From: Pandoraea captiosa
GTDB lineage: Bacteria > Pseudomonadota > Gammaproteobacteria > Burkholderiales > Burkholderiaceae
Assembly (NCBI RefSeq): GCF_902459775.1
Contig: NZ_CABPSQ010000005.1
Span: forward strand, 62,001 to 126,000
Reading direction: 5' to 3'
Length of the DNA: 64,000 nucleotides
Of the stretch, positions 26,833 through 35,914 are shown one piece after another. Both the position numbers and the translations under genes were made by a program. The notes under the pieces are model-generated. The model was not told where the DNA came from. It worked only from the letters and a program-made list of their open reading frames with translations, and ran no database searches. Position 1 is the first letter of the stretch, and every line of letters begins with the position of its first letter.

Positions 26833-28494
26833 TCAGGCAGCGCTCTCGCGATTGCCGCCCAGGCGCGATGCGAGCAGGAGCAACGTGCCGCTCACCGCCA
26901 TCGACACCACGCCCATCGCCATGCCCTGACCGATCGACCCTTGCTCGAACTGACGCCAGACGAAGATCGACACGGTCTGCACACCGCTCGGCGCGAGCAG
27001 CAGCGACGTGACCAGTTCGCGTGAGGCGATGGCGAACACTATCATCAGCGACGCGCCGAGTGCCGGCATGACCAGCGGCAACGTGATGCGTCGCAGCACG
27101 ACCCCCGTTGGCGCGCCGTGCACGCGCGCGGCCGCTTCGAGCGATGAAGCCATCTGACGCAATGCCGCGCTCGTGTAGCGCACCGGATACGGCAGCAGCA
27201 GGCAACTGTACGAGAGCAGCAGGATGCCCCACGTGTTGTAGGGCGTTACCGGCCAGAACGGCAGGTTCCACGCCAGAATCAACCCCACGCCGACGACGAT
27301 GCCCGGCAGGGCATGCGGCAGCAGCGACAGTCCGTCGATCAGCACACGGGCGCGCATCGTGGACCTCACGACGCACCACGCGCACAGGAACCCCAGCACG
27401 CCGGTCACGAGCGACGTGCCCAGCGCCAGCGACAGGCTCGTCATCAGTGCTTCGAGTCCTTCCGCCCCCTGACCCAGCAACGCCGTGAAATGCGCCGTCG
27501 TCAGGTTCGCGAGCGACAGGCCGCCCGAGAGCGTGCCGGACAACGCCGTGGCGAGAATCGAGAATAGCGGCGCCACTGTTGCCAGCAGTGCCACGACGGC
27601 GAAGCCGACGATGACGGGCACTTTCCATGGCCCCAGGGTGCGCGGCGGCGAAGCGACGGGCTTGCCCGTCTGCGTCTCGAAATCCTTGCCCGCCGCGAGC
27701 CTGTGCTGCAACACGAAGGCGAACAGGGCAAGCACGGCCAGCACTACCGACAGTATCGAAGCGCCGGGCAGATCGATCGGCCAATCGGCGAAGCGGCCTT
27801 CAATGGCGGTCACGAGGACGGTAAAGCCCGCGCGTGCGCCGAGTGCGGCAGGCGCGCCGAACTCTTCGATGGCCATCGTGAAAGCCAGCAGCAGACTCGC
27901 CGCAAACGCGGGCAGTGCGAGCGGCAGCGTCACACGAACGAATGCACGCCATGCGGAGGCGCCGTGCACACGAGCGACGTCTGCGAGCCGCGAGCCGGTC
28001 GTCGCCAGCGCCCGCGATACCGCGAAGTAGACGACGGGGAAGATGTTGAGCGTCATCACGAAGACGAGTCCCGGCAGCGAGAACAGAAACGCGCCGGCGT
28101 CCATTCCGGTGAGCTGCTGGGCGTAGCCGCCGGTTTGCAGCAACAGCATCCAGCCCAGTGCGGCGAGATAAGGCGGCACGAGAAACGGCAGCAGAAAGCA
28201 CAGATCCCAGAGCCGCGCGCCCGGCACGCGAAACAGCCCGCGAATCGCGCCCAGTACGCCGCCCACCAGCGCAGTGCCGAACGCCACTGACAACCCCAGA
28301 CGCAGTGTGTTCGTGACGAGCGGTAGCGTATCCTCATGCGACAGCGTCGGCCAGACGGCCGAGAAGGGCCCCGCGAACGAGCCCTGCGCGAGATGCGGGA
28401 AAACGGCCTGCAACAGCACGAACGCGACCGGCAATGCCACCACGACGGCGAGCGCTGCGACGCTCGCCGTGGAGAGTCCTCGGAGCGATTTCAC
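26833..28494 (-). CDS. Iron(III)-type ABC transporter, fused double permease
   Basis: A 553-residue inner-membrane permease with two homologous halves, each with an EAA-type loop (ARVHGASAWRAFVRVTLPLALPA and ARVHGAPTGVVLRRITLPLVMPA) and about six helices, as in FbpB/SfuB. The GTG start at 28494 overlaps the binding-protein stop by 4 bp (GTGA), showing translational coupling; longer frames run into the neighbouring gene. It completes a porin-ATPase-binding protein-permease operon. Ferric iron is the usual cargo of this family, but putrescine, thiamine and phosphonate relatives exist. Confidence 0.92.
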   Translation of the reverse strand: MKSLRGLSTASVAALAVVVALPVAFVLLQAVFPHLAQGSFAGPFSAVWPTLSHEDTLPLVTNTLRLGLSVAFGTALVGGVLGAIRGLFRVPGARLWDLCFLLPFLVPPYLAALGWMLLLQTGGYAQQLTGMDAGAFLFSLPGLVFVMTLNIFPVVYFAVSRALATTGSRLADVARVHGASAWRAFVRVTLPLALPAFAASLLLAFTMAIEEFGAPAALGARAGFTVLVTAIEGRFADWPIDLPGASILSVVLAVLALFAFVLQHRLAAGKDFETQTGKPVASPPRTLGPWKVPVIVGFAVVALLATVAPLFSILATALSGTLSGGLSLANLTTAHFTALLGQGAEGLEALMTSLSLALGTSLVTGVLGFLCAWCVVRSTMRARVLIDGLSLLPHALPGIVVGVGLILAWNLPFWPVTPYNTWGILLLSYSCLLLPYPVRYTSAALRQMASSLEAAARVHGAPTGVVLRRITLPLVMPALGASLMIVFAIASRELVTSLLLAPSGVQTVSIFVWRQFEQGSIGQGMAMGVVSMAVSGTLLLLASRLGGNRESAA

Positions 28495-29468
28495 CGTGTG
28501 TTCGCAGCGTTGAGCCGGGAAAACCGTGCCAGCACTTGCGCACGCGAAGCGCCTGAGGACTGGGCGTCGCCTTGCGGCAGCAGACGCAGATCCTTGAACG
28601 ACGCGCGCTTGATGGCGATGTCTTCGCGCGCCGGAATCAGCCACGCTTCGGCGACCAACTGCTGACCTTCTTCGGAGAGCACGTAGTCGATGAACTGACG
28701 CGCCTCGGTCTGCTGTTTCGATGTGTTGAGAATCATCATCGGGCGCGGTGCGATGACCGTGCCGCTGGTCGGAAAGATCACCTTGACGGCTTCGCCCTGC
28801 GCCGCTGCGGCGTACGCGACGTAGTCGACCGCCCCGAACACGGCGGCCTTCGCGCCTTGCAGCACCGGGTTGAGCGCCTGCGCATTCGGCCCGGAGACGA
28901 CCATGCCGTTGTGCTTCAGGTCGTCGAAGAGCTTCCACGCTTCGTCGCCCAGACGCGCCTGCAGACCCAGCAGCAGGTCGGCGGACGCCCCCGAGAGGGC
29001 CGGGTCGGGCATCGTCACGAGGTTGCGATACGCGCTCTGGGTCAGGTCGCGCCAGTCATGGGGTTCGGGCGTGCCCGAGCGCGCATTCCAGACGATGCCA
29101 AGGGCGGAGAGGCCCTGGGCGACGTAATGTGTCGTTTTGAAGGGGGCCGGCACCCGTGAGGCGTTGGCGCTCTGGACCGGCGCGAGCCAGCCGCGCTTTT
29201 CGAGATCCTGCGCGGTGTCCCACGAGGCCGAGATCAGCACGTCCGCACGCGGGTTGGCTTGCTCGGCTTCGATGCGTGCCATCACTTTGCCGGTCGTGGC
29301 CTGAAAGACATCGACCTTGATGCCGGTCTTCTTTTCGAAACCCGCCGCGAGCTTCTTGCTCAGGTTGCCGGGGCCGGCGGTATAGACGGTCAGCGCATGC
29401 GCATGTTGCGCGCCGACACTAGCAGCAAAGGCCATGGTGAGTGTCGCGATAATTTTGCGGTGGAGCAT
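28491..29468 (-). CDS. Periplasmic substrate-binding protein, Fe(III)/aminoethylphosphonate type
   Basis: 325 residues with a signal peptide (cleavage near HAHA-LTVY). Family blocks are LTVYTAGPGNLSKKLAAGFEKKTGIKVDVFQATTGKVMARIEAE, ADVLISASWDTAQDLEKRGWLAP and the C-terminal EEGQQLVAEAWLIPAR. The YTA.....LAAGFEKKTGI start is typical of FbpA/AfuA-like proteins. It lies between the ATPase and the permease in one operon, with a 6-bp gap to the former and a 4-bp overlap with the latter. Confidence 0.9.
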   Translation of the reverse strand: MLHRKIIATLTMAFAASVGAQHAHALTVYTAGPGNLSKKLAAGFEKKTGIKVDVFQATTGKVMARIEAEQANPRADVLISASWDTAQDLEKRGWLAPVQSANASRVPAPFKTTHYVAQGLSALGIVWNARSGTPEPHDWRDLTQSAYRNLVTMPDPALSGASADLLLGLQARLGDEAWKLFDDLKHNGMVVSGPNAQALNPVLQGAKAAVFGAVDYVAYAAAAQGEAVKVIFPTSGTVIAPRPMMILNTSKQQTEARQFIDYVLSEEGQQLVAEAWLIPAREDIAIKRASFKDLRLLPQGDAQSSGASRAQVLARFSRLNAANTR

Positions 29469-29474
29469 TATGGG

Positions 29475-30194
29475 CTACCTCGTAATACGTTTGTCAACGC
29501 GCCCGTGGGCGAGGATCACGATCTGGTCGGCCAGCGCTTCGGCTTCGTCGCGGTCATGCGTGACATAGACGGCGGTGGTGCCAAGGCGGCTGAGCAGTGC
29601 GCCGATGTCGGTGCACAGTCGTGTGCGCAGATCGCGATCGAGGTTGGATAGCGGTTCGTCGAACAGCAGCAAACGCGGCGCTGAGACGATGGCGCGCGCA
29701 AGCGCCACGCGTTGCTGCTGTCCACCGGAGAGCGCTTGCGGGCGGCGCGCGCCGAGTCCGGCCAGACCGACGAGCGAAAGCGCTTCTTCGACGCGCCCGG
29801 CGCGCTCGGCGCGTTTGACGCCGCGCATTTCCAGTGGGAAGGCCACGTTGGCCGCAACGCTCATGTGCGGCCACAGCGCGTAGTCCTGAAAGACCATGCC
29901 GAGCGAGCGCCGCTCGGGGGCGTGGCACTCGGTGGCGCTGGCAACAATGGTGTCGTCGAAACGGATTTCGCCGCCCGTTGGCGCGAGCAAACCGGCGAGC
30001 AGCTTGAGCAGTGTGCTCTTTCCGCAGCCCGAGGGCCCAAGCAGGGCGGTCGTGGTGCCGGCCGGCACATCGAGGTCGATGCCGTCGAGCACGCGCGCTG
30101 CACCGAACGTCTGGTGCAGCGCACGCAGCGACACGGACACGCCCGGGCGCAACGGTGTGGCGCCGCCTTGCGAAGCGCGGGTGTCGCTCGTCAT
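29475..30194 (-). CDS. ABC transporter ATP-binding protein (FbpC/PotA type)
   Basis: 239 residues. Walker A GPSGCGKST, Q-loop FQDYALWPH, signature LSGGQQQRVALARA, Walker B RLLLFDEPLSNLD and H-loop VYVTHDRDEA are all intact. The protein stops soon after the H-loop region and lacks the C-terminal TOBE domain that FbpC/PotA proteins usually carry. The ATG overlaps the porin stop (TGATG), so it is translationally coupled to the porin upstream. Confidence 0.93.
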   Translation of the reverse strand: MTSDTRASQGGATPLRPGVSVSLRALHQTFGAARVLDGIDLDVPAGTTTALLGPSGCGKSTLLKLLAGLLAPTGGEIRFDDTIVASATECHAPERRSLGMVFQDYALWPHMSVAANVAFPLEMRGVKRAERAGRVEEALSLVGLAGLGARRPQALSGGQQQRVALARAIVSAPRLLLFDEPLSNLDRDLRTRLCTDIGALLSRLGTTAVYVTHDRDEAEALADQIVILAHGRVDKRITR

Positions 30195-31330
30195 CAGAAC
30201 GTGTGCTTGATGCCGGCCATCGTGCCGAACTGGTTCTTGCCGGCCACCACGTTGGTGCCGAAGCCGTTCAGACCGAGGTCGGAGCCGTTGCGGTTCACCA
30301 CGTAGCCCAGATTCACGTAGACGTCCGTACGCTTGGAGAAGCTGTAGTCGGCACTGACCTGGAACGACAGCGGATCGCGGTTCGTGCCGTAGAAGTCCTG
30401 ATACATGGCAGTCGTCGACAGATCGAGCGCCGGCAGGGCATGCCACGTGGCGCCGACCCAGTAGTAGCTCGACGCCTCCACCGGTGTCTTGTTGAGCGCC
30501 GACAGGTGGATGGCCTTGGCGTTGAGATAGCGATAACCGACATACAGATCGACGCTTGGCAGCGAGTACTGCACTGCGGCGGCGATGCGGCGGTCCATGT
30601 TGCCTTCGTAGCCGCCGACTTTCGAGGTCATGGCGGCGTTCGGCAGGGTCGAGCCACCGTTCTTCTGGTCGTACGCGATGACGAACGACAGCGGGCCGTT
30701 GGCGTAGCGGATACCCGCGTCGACGACCTGCGCGCGGCGGTTGTCGCCCGGTGTGGTGCTGGCCGCGCCGAAGCTCACGTCGTCATACCCTTTCGAGTAC
30801 TGGACCATGCCTTCGAAGTCGCCCAGTCTGGCGGTGTAACGGAAGCTGTTGTCCAGACGATCGGAGAATGCCGTGTCCTGCATCTTGATGGCGTAGACGG
30901 CGTTGTTGAGCGGGTTGAACTTGCTGACCCAGTCAAGGAACACACCGCCCTGGCGACCGATGGTGAAGGCCCCGACGGACTGGTTCGACAGGCCGACGTA
31001 GGCCAGCCGACCGAACTCGCGGCCGCCCTGAAGCGATTGACCGTTGCCGAGGTTAAAGCCGTTTTCGAGCAGGAAGAAGGCTTTGTTGCCGCCGCCGAGG
31101 TCTTCGCTACCCTTGATGCCCCAACGCGAACCGGCGAGGTTGCCCGAGGTGACGCGCGTGAGGTTGACGGTATTGCCGGTGGCGTTCTTGTCGGCGTTGG
31201 TGAGGAATTCGACGCCCGAGTCGATCAGCCCGTAGAGCTGAACGTTTGACTGGGCCAGGGCGGGCGTGGGCAGGCTGCTGGCGAACGCCAGACAGCACCC
31301 GGCCGCCGCGATGCGGAGGTTGGGTTTCAT
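30194..31330 (-). CDS. Gram-negative porin, first gene of the ABC transporter operon
   Basis: 378 residues: signal peptide ending at ALAQ, mature SNVQLYGLIDSGVEFL, terminal GIKHTF. Sixteen-strand trimeric porin family. AGAGGA precedes the ATG at 31330. Its stop shares a base with the ATPase start, an unusual direct coupling of an outer-membrane pore to an inner-membrane importer. This suggests that it admits the transporter's substrate. Confidence 0.93.
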   Translation of the reverse strand: MKPNLRIAAAGCCLAFASSLPTPALAQSNVQLYGLIDSGVEFLTNADKNATGNTVNLTRVTSGNLAGSRWGIKGSEDLGGGNKAFFLLENGFNLGNGQSLQGGREFGRLAYVGLSNQSVGAFTIGRQGGVFLDWVSKFNPLNNAVYAIKMQDTAFSDRLDNSFRYTARLGDFEGMVQYSKGYDDVSFGAASTTPGDNRRAQVVDAGIRYANGPLSFVIAYDQKNGGSTLPNAAMTSKVGGYEGNMDRRIAAAVQYSLPSVDLYVGYRYLNAKAIHLSALNKTPVEASSYYWVGATWHALPALDLSTTAMYQDFYGTNRDPLSFQVSADYSFSKRTDVYVNLGYVVNRNGSDLGLNGFGTNVVAGKNQFGTMAGIKHTF

Positions 31331-31425
31331 GACAAGGTCCTCTTTGGGATTAAATTGAGCCGCCAATGTAAGCGGCCAACATGTCGCGAACATGACAATG
31401 TGTCGCTGTCCGAAAGAGACCTTGC

Positions 31426-31459
31426 AAATAAAAACGGCCGACGTTGGCGTGTCGGCCGT
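31426..31459 (-). terminator. Rho-independent terminator of the RstAB-like operon
   Basis: On the minus strand, stem ACGGCCGAC / GTCGGCCGT (9 bp, 8-nt loop) is followed by TTTTTATTT. It lies 49 bp after the histidine-kinase stop. Confidence 0.75.
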
Positions 31460-31507
31460 GAGCCTTGGGCGAAGCGCTCGGAAGTGCGTGGAAGTGCTCG
31501 GAAGCGC

Positions 31508-32809
31508 CTAGTGCGGTGCGACGGCTGGCAACGTCATCGTGAATCTCGCGCCGCCCAGCGGTGAGGTGTCGACGCCGACCCGCCCGCCATGGAGCAGCGC
31601 GATGCGGCGCACGATGGCCAACCCCAGGCCGAAGCCGCCCGTCGCGCGATTGCGGCTGCTGTCGAGCCGGTGGAACGGCTCGAAAATGCGCGCGCGCTCC
31701 GGTGCCGGCACACCTTCTCCGTCGTCGTCCACGTAAATCGTGACCTCACCGTTTTCGCCAACTTTCGCCCCGCACACGATGCGGCGGGTGGTATGGCGCA
31801 TGGCGTTGTTCAGCAGATTCTGCACCGCGCGCGCGAGCAGTTTCGGCTCCACTTCGACGCAATCCGCCCCCGGCTCTGCCGAAATGTCGAGCGCGATCGA
31901 GCGCGCGGCGAGGACCTCCGTACAGTTTGCCGCAAGGCTGTCGAACATCAGACGCAGCGACACCGCCTGACGCGTCGGCGGCGCCGTGATCTGGTCGAGA
32001 CGCGCGAGCGACAGCAACTCGGTGACAAGTTCATCGAGCTCGCGAATATCGCCCTTGAGCGCATTGATCCGCTCATCGGCATCGGGTGCCTCACGACGCT
32101 GTTGCAGGATCTCCAGCCCGAAATCCAGCCGCGCAATCGGCGTTCGCAGTTCATGCGACACTGCGTTGATCATGTCCTTTTGTGCCTTGATGGAGCGCTC
32201 GATCCGGTCGGCCATCGTGTTGAATACTCGCACCAGCGCCGTCAGGTTCGAGAAACTCGACACCTTCGCGCGCGAACTGAAATCGCCTTCGCCGAAGCGG
32301 ATCGCCGCGCGATTGAGCGATTTCAGGTCGGACCAGTACCAGCGCACCCACGTGAGCACGGCGATCAGCATGAGCAGCGCCACCACCGCGTAGGCAAGGT
32401 AGTTGATCTGTTTCATACTCAGGTCCGTGCCGTTCTCCGAGGTCAGCACCCACTGCGAATCGCGCAGGCGCATGGCGTAGTGCTCGCCGTCGGTGCCGTT
32501 CGCGATCGGCAGACCAGCCTCGAGCTCTTCGCGCAAATACTCGCGCACGACCGGGAAGTCCTTGAGCGGTCTGAGTTCGATCTTATCCTGCGTCTTCGAT
32601 GCAAACTCCGCGACGAACTTTGGCCATTCGGATTCCGGAAGGGTGCCGAGCTTTTCATTGATGAGCCACGCATACGCACTCAGCTGCATCTGTGCGGAGC
32701 GATTCATCGTGTCGAAAAACAGATAGCCGAACGTGTAGGTGATGATCAGGATCGATGCGACGACCGAAATGCCTACCAGCGAATACAGCTTCAAAAGCAC
32801 GCGAAACAT
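31508..32809 (-). CDS. Sensor histidine kinase (RstB-like)
   Basis: A 433-residue inner-membrane kinase. The first helix is at about residues 10-30, a ~105-residue periplasmic domain follows, and the second helix is at about 136-155, then HAMP (LKSLNRAAIRFGEGDFSSRAKVSSFSNLTALVRVFNTMADRIE), the phospho-acceptor H-box (MINAVSHELRTPIARL), N box (NLLNNAMRHT), G1 (VDDDGEGVP) and G2 (GGFGLGLAIV). It is encoded 3 bp after its cognate response regulator. The pair lies divergent from mipA. Confidence 0.93.
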   Translation of the reverse strand: MFRVLLKLYSLVGISVVASILIITYTFGYLFFDTMNRSAQMQLSAYAWLINEKLGTLPESEWPKFVAEFASKTQDKIELRPLKDFPVVREYLREELEAGLPIANGTDGEHYAMRLRDSQWVLTSENGTDLSMKQINYLAYAVVALLMLIAVLTWVRWYWSDLKSLNRAAIRFGEGDFSSRAKVSSFSNLTALVRVFNTMADRIERSIKAQKDMINAVSHELRTPIARLDFGLEILQQRREAPDADERINALKGDIRELDELVTELLSLARLDQITAPPTRQAVSLRLMFDSLAANCTEVLAARSIALDISAEPGADCVEVEPKLLARAVQNLLNNAMRHTTRRIVCGAKVGENGEVTIYVDDDGEGVPAPERARIFEPFHRLDSSRNRATGGFGLGLAIVRRIALLHGGRVGVDTSPLGGARFTMTLPAVAPH

Positions 32810-32812
32810 GGG

Positions 32813-33517
32813 TTAATTCTCCCAGGCCGACGGACTGAAAAGATAGCCTCGGCCCCAAACGGTCTTGATGCGCTGCGGTTCACCGTCGGTGTCCTCGAAG
32901 CGCTTGCGCAGCCGGTAGATGCCCACGTCTACCGTTCGGTCGATACCGTCGAACTCGATGCCACGCAACTGCTGAAGAATCTCGTCGCGTGTCACGACCC
33001 GCCCCGCGCCGCGCGCCAGAATCAGCAGCAGGCTGAATTCGTTGGACTTGAGCTCGACGGGCGCGCCACGCCAAAACACCATGCGGTCGCGCGGCACGAT
33101 GCGCAACTGGCCGAACGCCAGCCCGTCGTCGCTCTCGACCTCCACCTCAGCAAGCGGTGTGGCGCGCCGCAACAGCGCCCGCAGGCGCGCAAGCAGCAGG
33201 CGCGGCTCGACCGGCTTTACGACGTAATCGTCCGCCCCGACTTCCAGACCCGCCACCTGATCGTACGTGTCCTCGCGCGCCGTGAGGATGAGAATCGGCG
33301 TGGCGCTCACCGCGCGCAACTGGCGGCAGATTTCCATGCCGTCCATGCCTGGCAGCATCAGATCGAGGACCACGATGTCGGGGCAGAACCCGCGAAAGCG
33401 CTCCAGGGCGCGCGAACCGTCGCTCACCACCATCACTTCGAAGCGGTAAGCGTGCAGATATTCGGTGACGAGTGCGGCCAGACGCGCATCGTCCTCGACC
33501 AGCAAGACACGGTACAT
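32813..33517 (-). CDS. OmpR-family response regulator (RstA-like)
   Basis: 234 residues. The receiver begins YRVLLVEDDARL, the phospho-acceptor Asp is in DIVVLDLMLPGMDG, and TARE and VVKPVEPRLLLARL complete the pocket. The C-terminal winged helix ends VDVGIYRLRKRFEDTDGEPQRIKTVWGRGYLF. The ATG at 33517 begins the receiver; longer frames have no ribosome site. A palindrome at 33625-33646 in the divergent promoter region may be its binding site, controlling its own operon and mipA. Confidence 0.94.
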   Translation of the reverse strand: MYRVLLVEDDARLAALVTEYLHAYRFEVMVVSDGSRALERFRGFCPDIVVLDLMLPGMDGMEICRQLRAVSATPILILTAREDTYDQVAGLEVGADDYVVKPVEPRLLLARLRALLRRATPLAEVEVESDDGLAFGQLRIVPRDRMVFWRGAPVELKSNEFSLLLILARGAGRVVTRDEILQQLRGIEFDGIDRTVDVGIYRLRKRFEDTDGEPQRIKTVWGRGYLFSPSAWEN

Positions 33518-33624
33518 GGCCGTTGTTCCTTTTCCTGTTGTGCTGTGCCGCGCGATCCGGCGGCACTCCCGTGACGCGCATTTTACTGCCCTGAAGGCCC
33601 GCCGGGCGGGCGTTTCAAACCTGC

Positions 33625-33646
33625 GAACAAATGAAAACATTTGTTC
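33625..33646. promoter_or_regulatory. 22-bp palindrome in the rstA-like/mipA divergent region
   Basis: GAACAAATG-AAAA-CATTTGTTC is perfect, and one mismatch further out it extends to TG/CA on each side. It lies 108 bp upstream of the response-regulator start and 126 bp upstream of mipA. Confidence 0.6.
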
Positions 33647-33771
33647 ACAACTCTCCTAAATCGGATAACAGCCAGCCGTAGCCTTCTTGCCTACTATGCG
33701 ATCACATCGCGATCCGTGCATCGGTCGCCATCCCCAGATCATCGTCATTCAATGGATTTCGTAGGAGTGCC

Positions 33772-34677
33772 ATGAAACGCCGTCTCGCCAGCCCCATCCG
33801 TCACCTTCGCGCTCAACGAGGCCTTCGCACGCATCGCCACTTGCACCGCCTCGCGGCCGCCGGTGCGGCGGGACTGCTGTTGGCCGGCGCCGCGTCGCCC
33901 GCCGGCGCCGTCGAACCGGCACGCTACAGCGGCATTCAGCAGGACCAGAGCTTGCCCACGAACGCGTCGGACAGCGGTTATGAATTCACCATTGGCGGCG
34001 GTGTGGGGTACTCCCCGCGTTACATGGGCAGCGACGAGTATCGCGCGACCCCCGCGCTGAATCTCGCGCTGCAAACGCCGTTCGGCGTGTTCGTCGGGCT
34101 CGGCGGCATCGGCTATCGCCTGACGCTGCCGGCGGGGTTCTTCCTGTCCGCCGCACTCTCCTACGACGGCGGTCGCAAGGAAGACCCCAAGGGTCTCGAT
34201 TCCGGCTCGAAAAAGCTGCGTGGCATGGGGGACATCAAGGGCTCGCTGTTCACGACGCTGCAAGCCGGTTATGCCATCGGCGATATCGCGGTCGTGAGCG
34301 TGGCGACCGACATCCCGCTGACGAACCGGGATCGCGGCAACGTGTATCGATTTGCGGTGGACGGCATCGTCTACAAGTCCGCCGCCGACTCGGTGGGCGT
34401 GGGCGCGGCCGCGCACTTCGCCAGCGGCAAGTACGCGCAGACCTATTTCGGGGTGACGGCCAACCAGAGCCTGAACTCTGGATTTGGGCAGTACTCGCCC
34501 GGCGGCGGTCTGTACGGCGTGAGCCTCACCGCGAACTGGACACACAAGTTCACCAAGCACTGGAGCACGACGGTCGCGGGCGGCGTGATGCGCTACACCG
34601 GCAATGCGTCGAAGAGTCCCATCGTTTTCAACAAGACCAACTATCAGGTCGCCGCGACGCTCGACTACACGTTCTGA
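33772..34677 (+). CDS. MipA/OmpV family outer-membrane protein
   Basis: 301 residues. A long basic leader (about 35 residues) precedes the hydrophobic signal and AGA cleavage. The mature part reads EFTIGGGVGYSPRYMGSDEYRATPAL, then repeated amphipathic strands and the terminal AATLDYTF, a beta-barrel ending in Phe. MipA scaffolds lytic enzyme and synthase in E. coli; OmpV-type relatives are induced by cationic or antibiotic stress. It is divergent from an RstAB-like system, its probable regulator. Confidence 0.88.
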   Translation: MKRRLASPIRHLRAQRGLRTHRHLHRLAAAGAAGLLLAGAASPAGAVEPARYSGIQQDQSLPTNASDSGYEFTIGGGVGYSPRYMGSDEYRATPALNLALQTPFGVFVGLGGIGYRLTLPAGFFLSAALSYDGGRKEDPKGLDSGSKKLRGMGDIKGSLFTTLQAGYAIGDIAVVSVATDIPLTNRDRGNVYRFAVDGIVYKSAADSVGVGAAAHFASGKYAQTYFGVTANQSLNSGFGQYSPGGGLYGVSLTANWTHKFTKHWSTTVAGGVMRYTGNASKSPIVFNKTNYQVAATLDYTF

Positions 34678-34722
34678 GCCCGTCGTGGATGCTATGCCAT
34701 CCGGCATTGCGAGGCAAAAGCC

Positions 34723-35829
34723 ATGCGAATTCTCGTCACCGGCAGTACCGGTTTTGTGGGCGGCGCCGTTGTCGCCCAACTCCTCAAGGACGGATTCGGA
34801 CCGTCGTTGTTGCTGCTCGTGCGTGCGCGCACCAGCAGCGACGGACTCGCGCGGGTGCGCGCGGCGATGGACCGCTTCCGGGTCGCGCCCGTGCATCGGC
34901 TCGCGCTCACCGAAGCGAACATCGTCTGCGGCGATCTCGCGCAGCCGGTCACGTTCGACGACGACCCGCGCATGCGCCGGGTCACGCACGTGATTCATGC
35001 GGCCGCCATTGCCAGTTTCTCTGCACATCCGCAACTGGACACCGTCAACGTGACGGGCACGCTGGCGTTGGCACGTGCGGTGGCTGCGTCGCCCGTGCTG
35101 GAGCGCTTCGTTCACGTCGGCACGGCGATGGCCTGCGGTGACTCGCTGCACGGACTGGTGCACGAGTCGCACGAACTTGCGCTGTCCGATCATCAGGTGG
35201 TGGCCTATACGGCGTCGAAGGCCGAGGCCGAGCGACGTTTGCGACGCGAGTGGCCCGGTTTGCCGCTGGTCATTGCCCGCCCGTCGATCGTGGTCGGACA
35301 TACGCGCCTGGGCTGCGAGCCTTCCGGCAGCATCTTCTGGATGTTCCGGATGGTGCAGTTGCTGGGCGCATTCACCTGCGGACTCGATGACCGGCTCGAC
35401 GTGGTGCCGGTCGACTATTGCGCCGATGCGTTGATCGATCTTGCCTTCCTGCCGCACCTGCGCCACGACCTGTATCACGTGTCGGCGGGAGCAGGGAGCG
35501 CCAGAACCATTCGCGAGATCGAGGCGGCGCTGGCCAGAGCGCGCGGCGTCGCCCCGCTGGGCGAGCGCTTCCGCCATATCGGCGAAGCGGAGATCGATCG
35601 TCTGACGCCCGCGCTGGCGCGTCAGTTGGGGCACGGCAACAGTCGGTTGATGGCCAAGGCGTTGCGTCGCTATGGCGCGTTTGCGGCGCTCGATTACGTA
35701 TTCGACAACCGGCGTTTGCTCTCGGAGGGCACACCCCCGCCACCTCCTGTGACCGATTATCTGGAGGTGTGCGTGCGCTCGTCGGAGTCGACATCGGTGG
35801 CCGAACAGATGGCGTGGGATTTCAAATGA
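34723..35829 (+). CDS. SDR/thioester-reductase-like NAD(P)-dependent reductase
   Basis: 368 residues. The Rossmann start is RILVTGSTGFVGGAVVAQLL (GxxGxxG), with HVIHAAAIASF and catalytic YTASK near residue 165, then ARPSIVVG. It resembles the NAD-binding-4 (male-sterility/thioester-reductase) type of extended SDR. It follows mipA by 45 bp and may share its transcript. The substrate is unknown. It is not part of the NRPS locus, although the fold is similar to the NRPS reductase domain. Confidence 0.85.
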   Translation: MRILVTGSTGFVGGAVVAQLLKDGFGPSLLLLVRARTSSDGLARVRAAMDRFRVAPVHRLALTEANIVCGDLAQPVTFDDDPRMRRVTHVIHAAAIASFSAHPQLDTVNVTGTLALARAVAASPVLERFVHVGTAMACGDSLHGLVHESHELALSDHQVVAYTASKAEAERRLRREWPGLPLVIARPSIVVGHTRLGCEPSGSIFWMFRMVQLLGAFTCGLDDRLDVVPVDYCADALIDLAFLPHLRHDLYHVSAGAGSARTIREIEAALARARGVAPLGERFRHIGEAEIDRLTPALARQLGHGNSRLMAKALRRYGAFAALDYVFDNRRLLSEGTPPPPPVTDYLEVCVRSSESTSVAEQMAWDFK

Positions 35830-35914
35830 GACCGTAGGAGATCGGTCTGACGCGCCGGTCCGGTTCGCGGTGCGACGAGTGCCGTGCGGCGTACGATGGG
35901 GTCGCCGTCACGTG

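Noticed and set aside
31589-33574. 661-codon plus-strand ORF opposite the two-component genes
   Set aside because: Antisense shadow; the minus strand has all kinase and regulator motifs.
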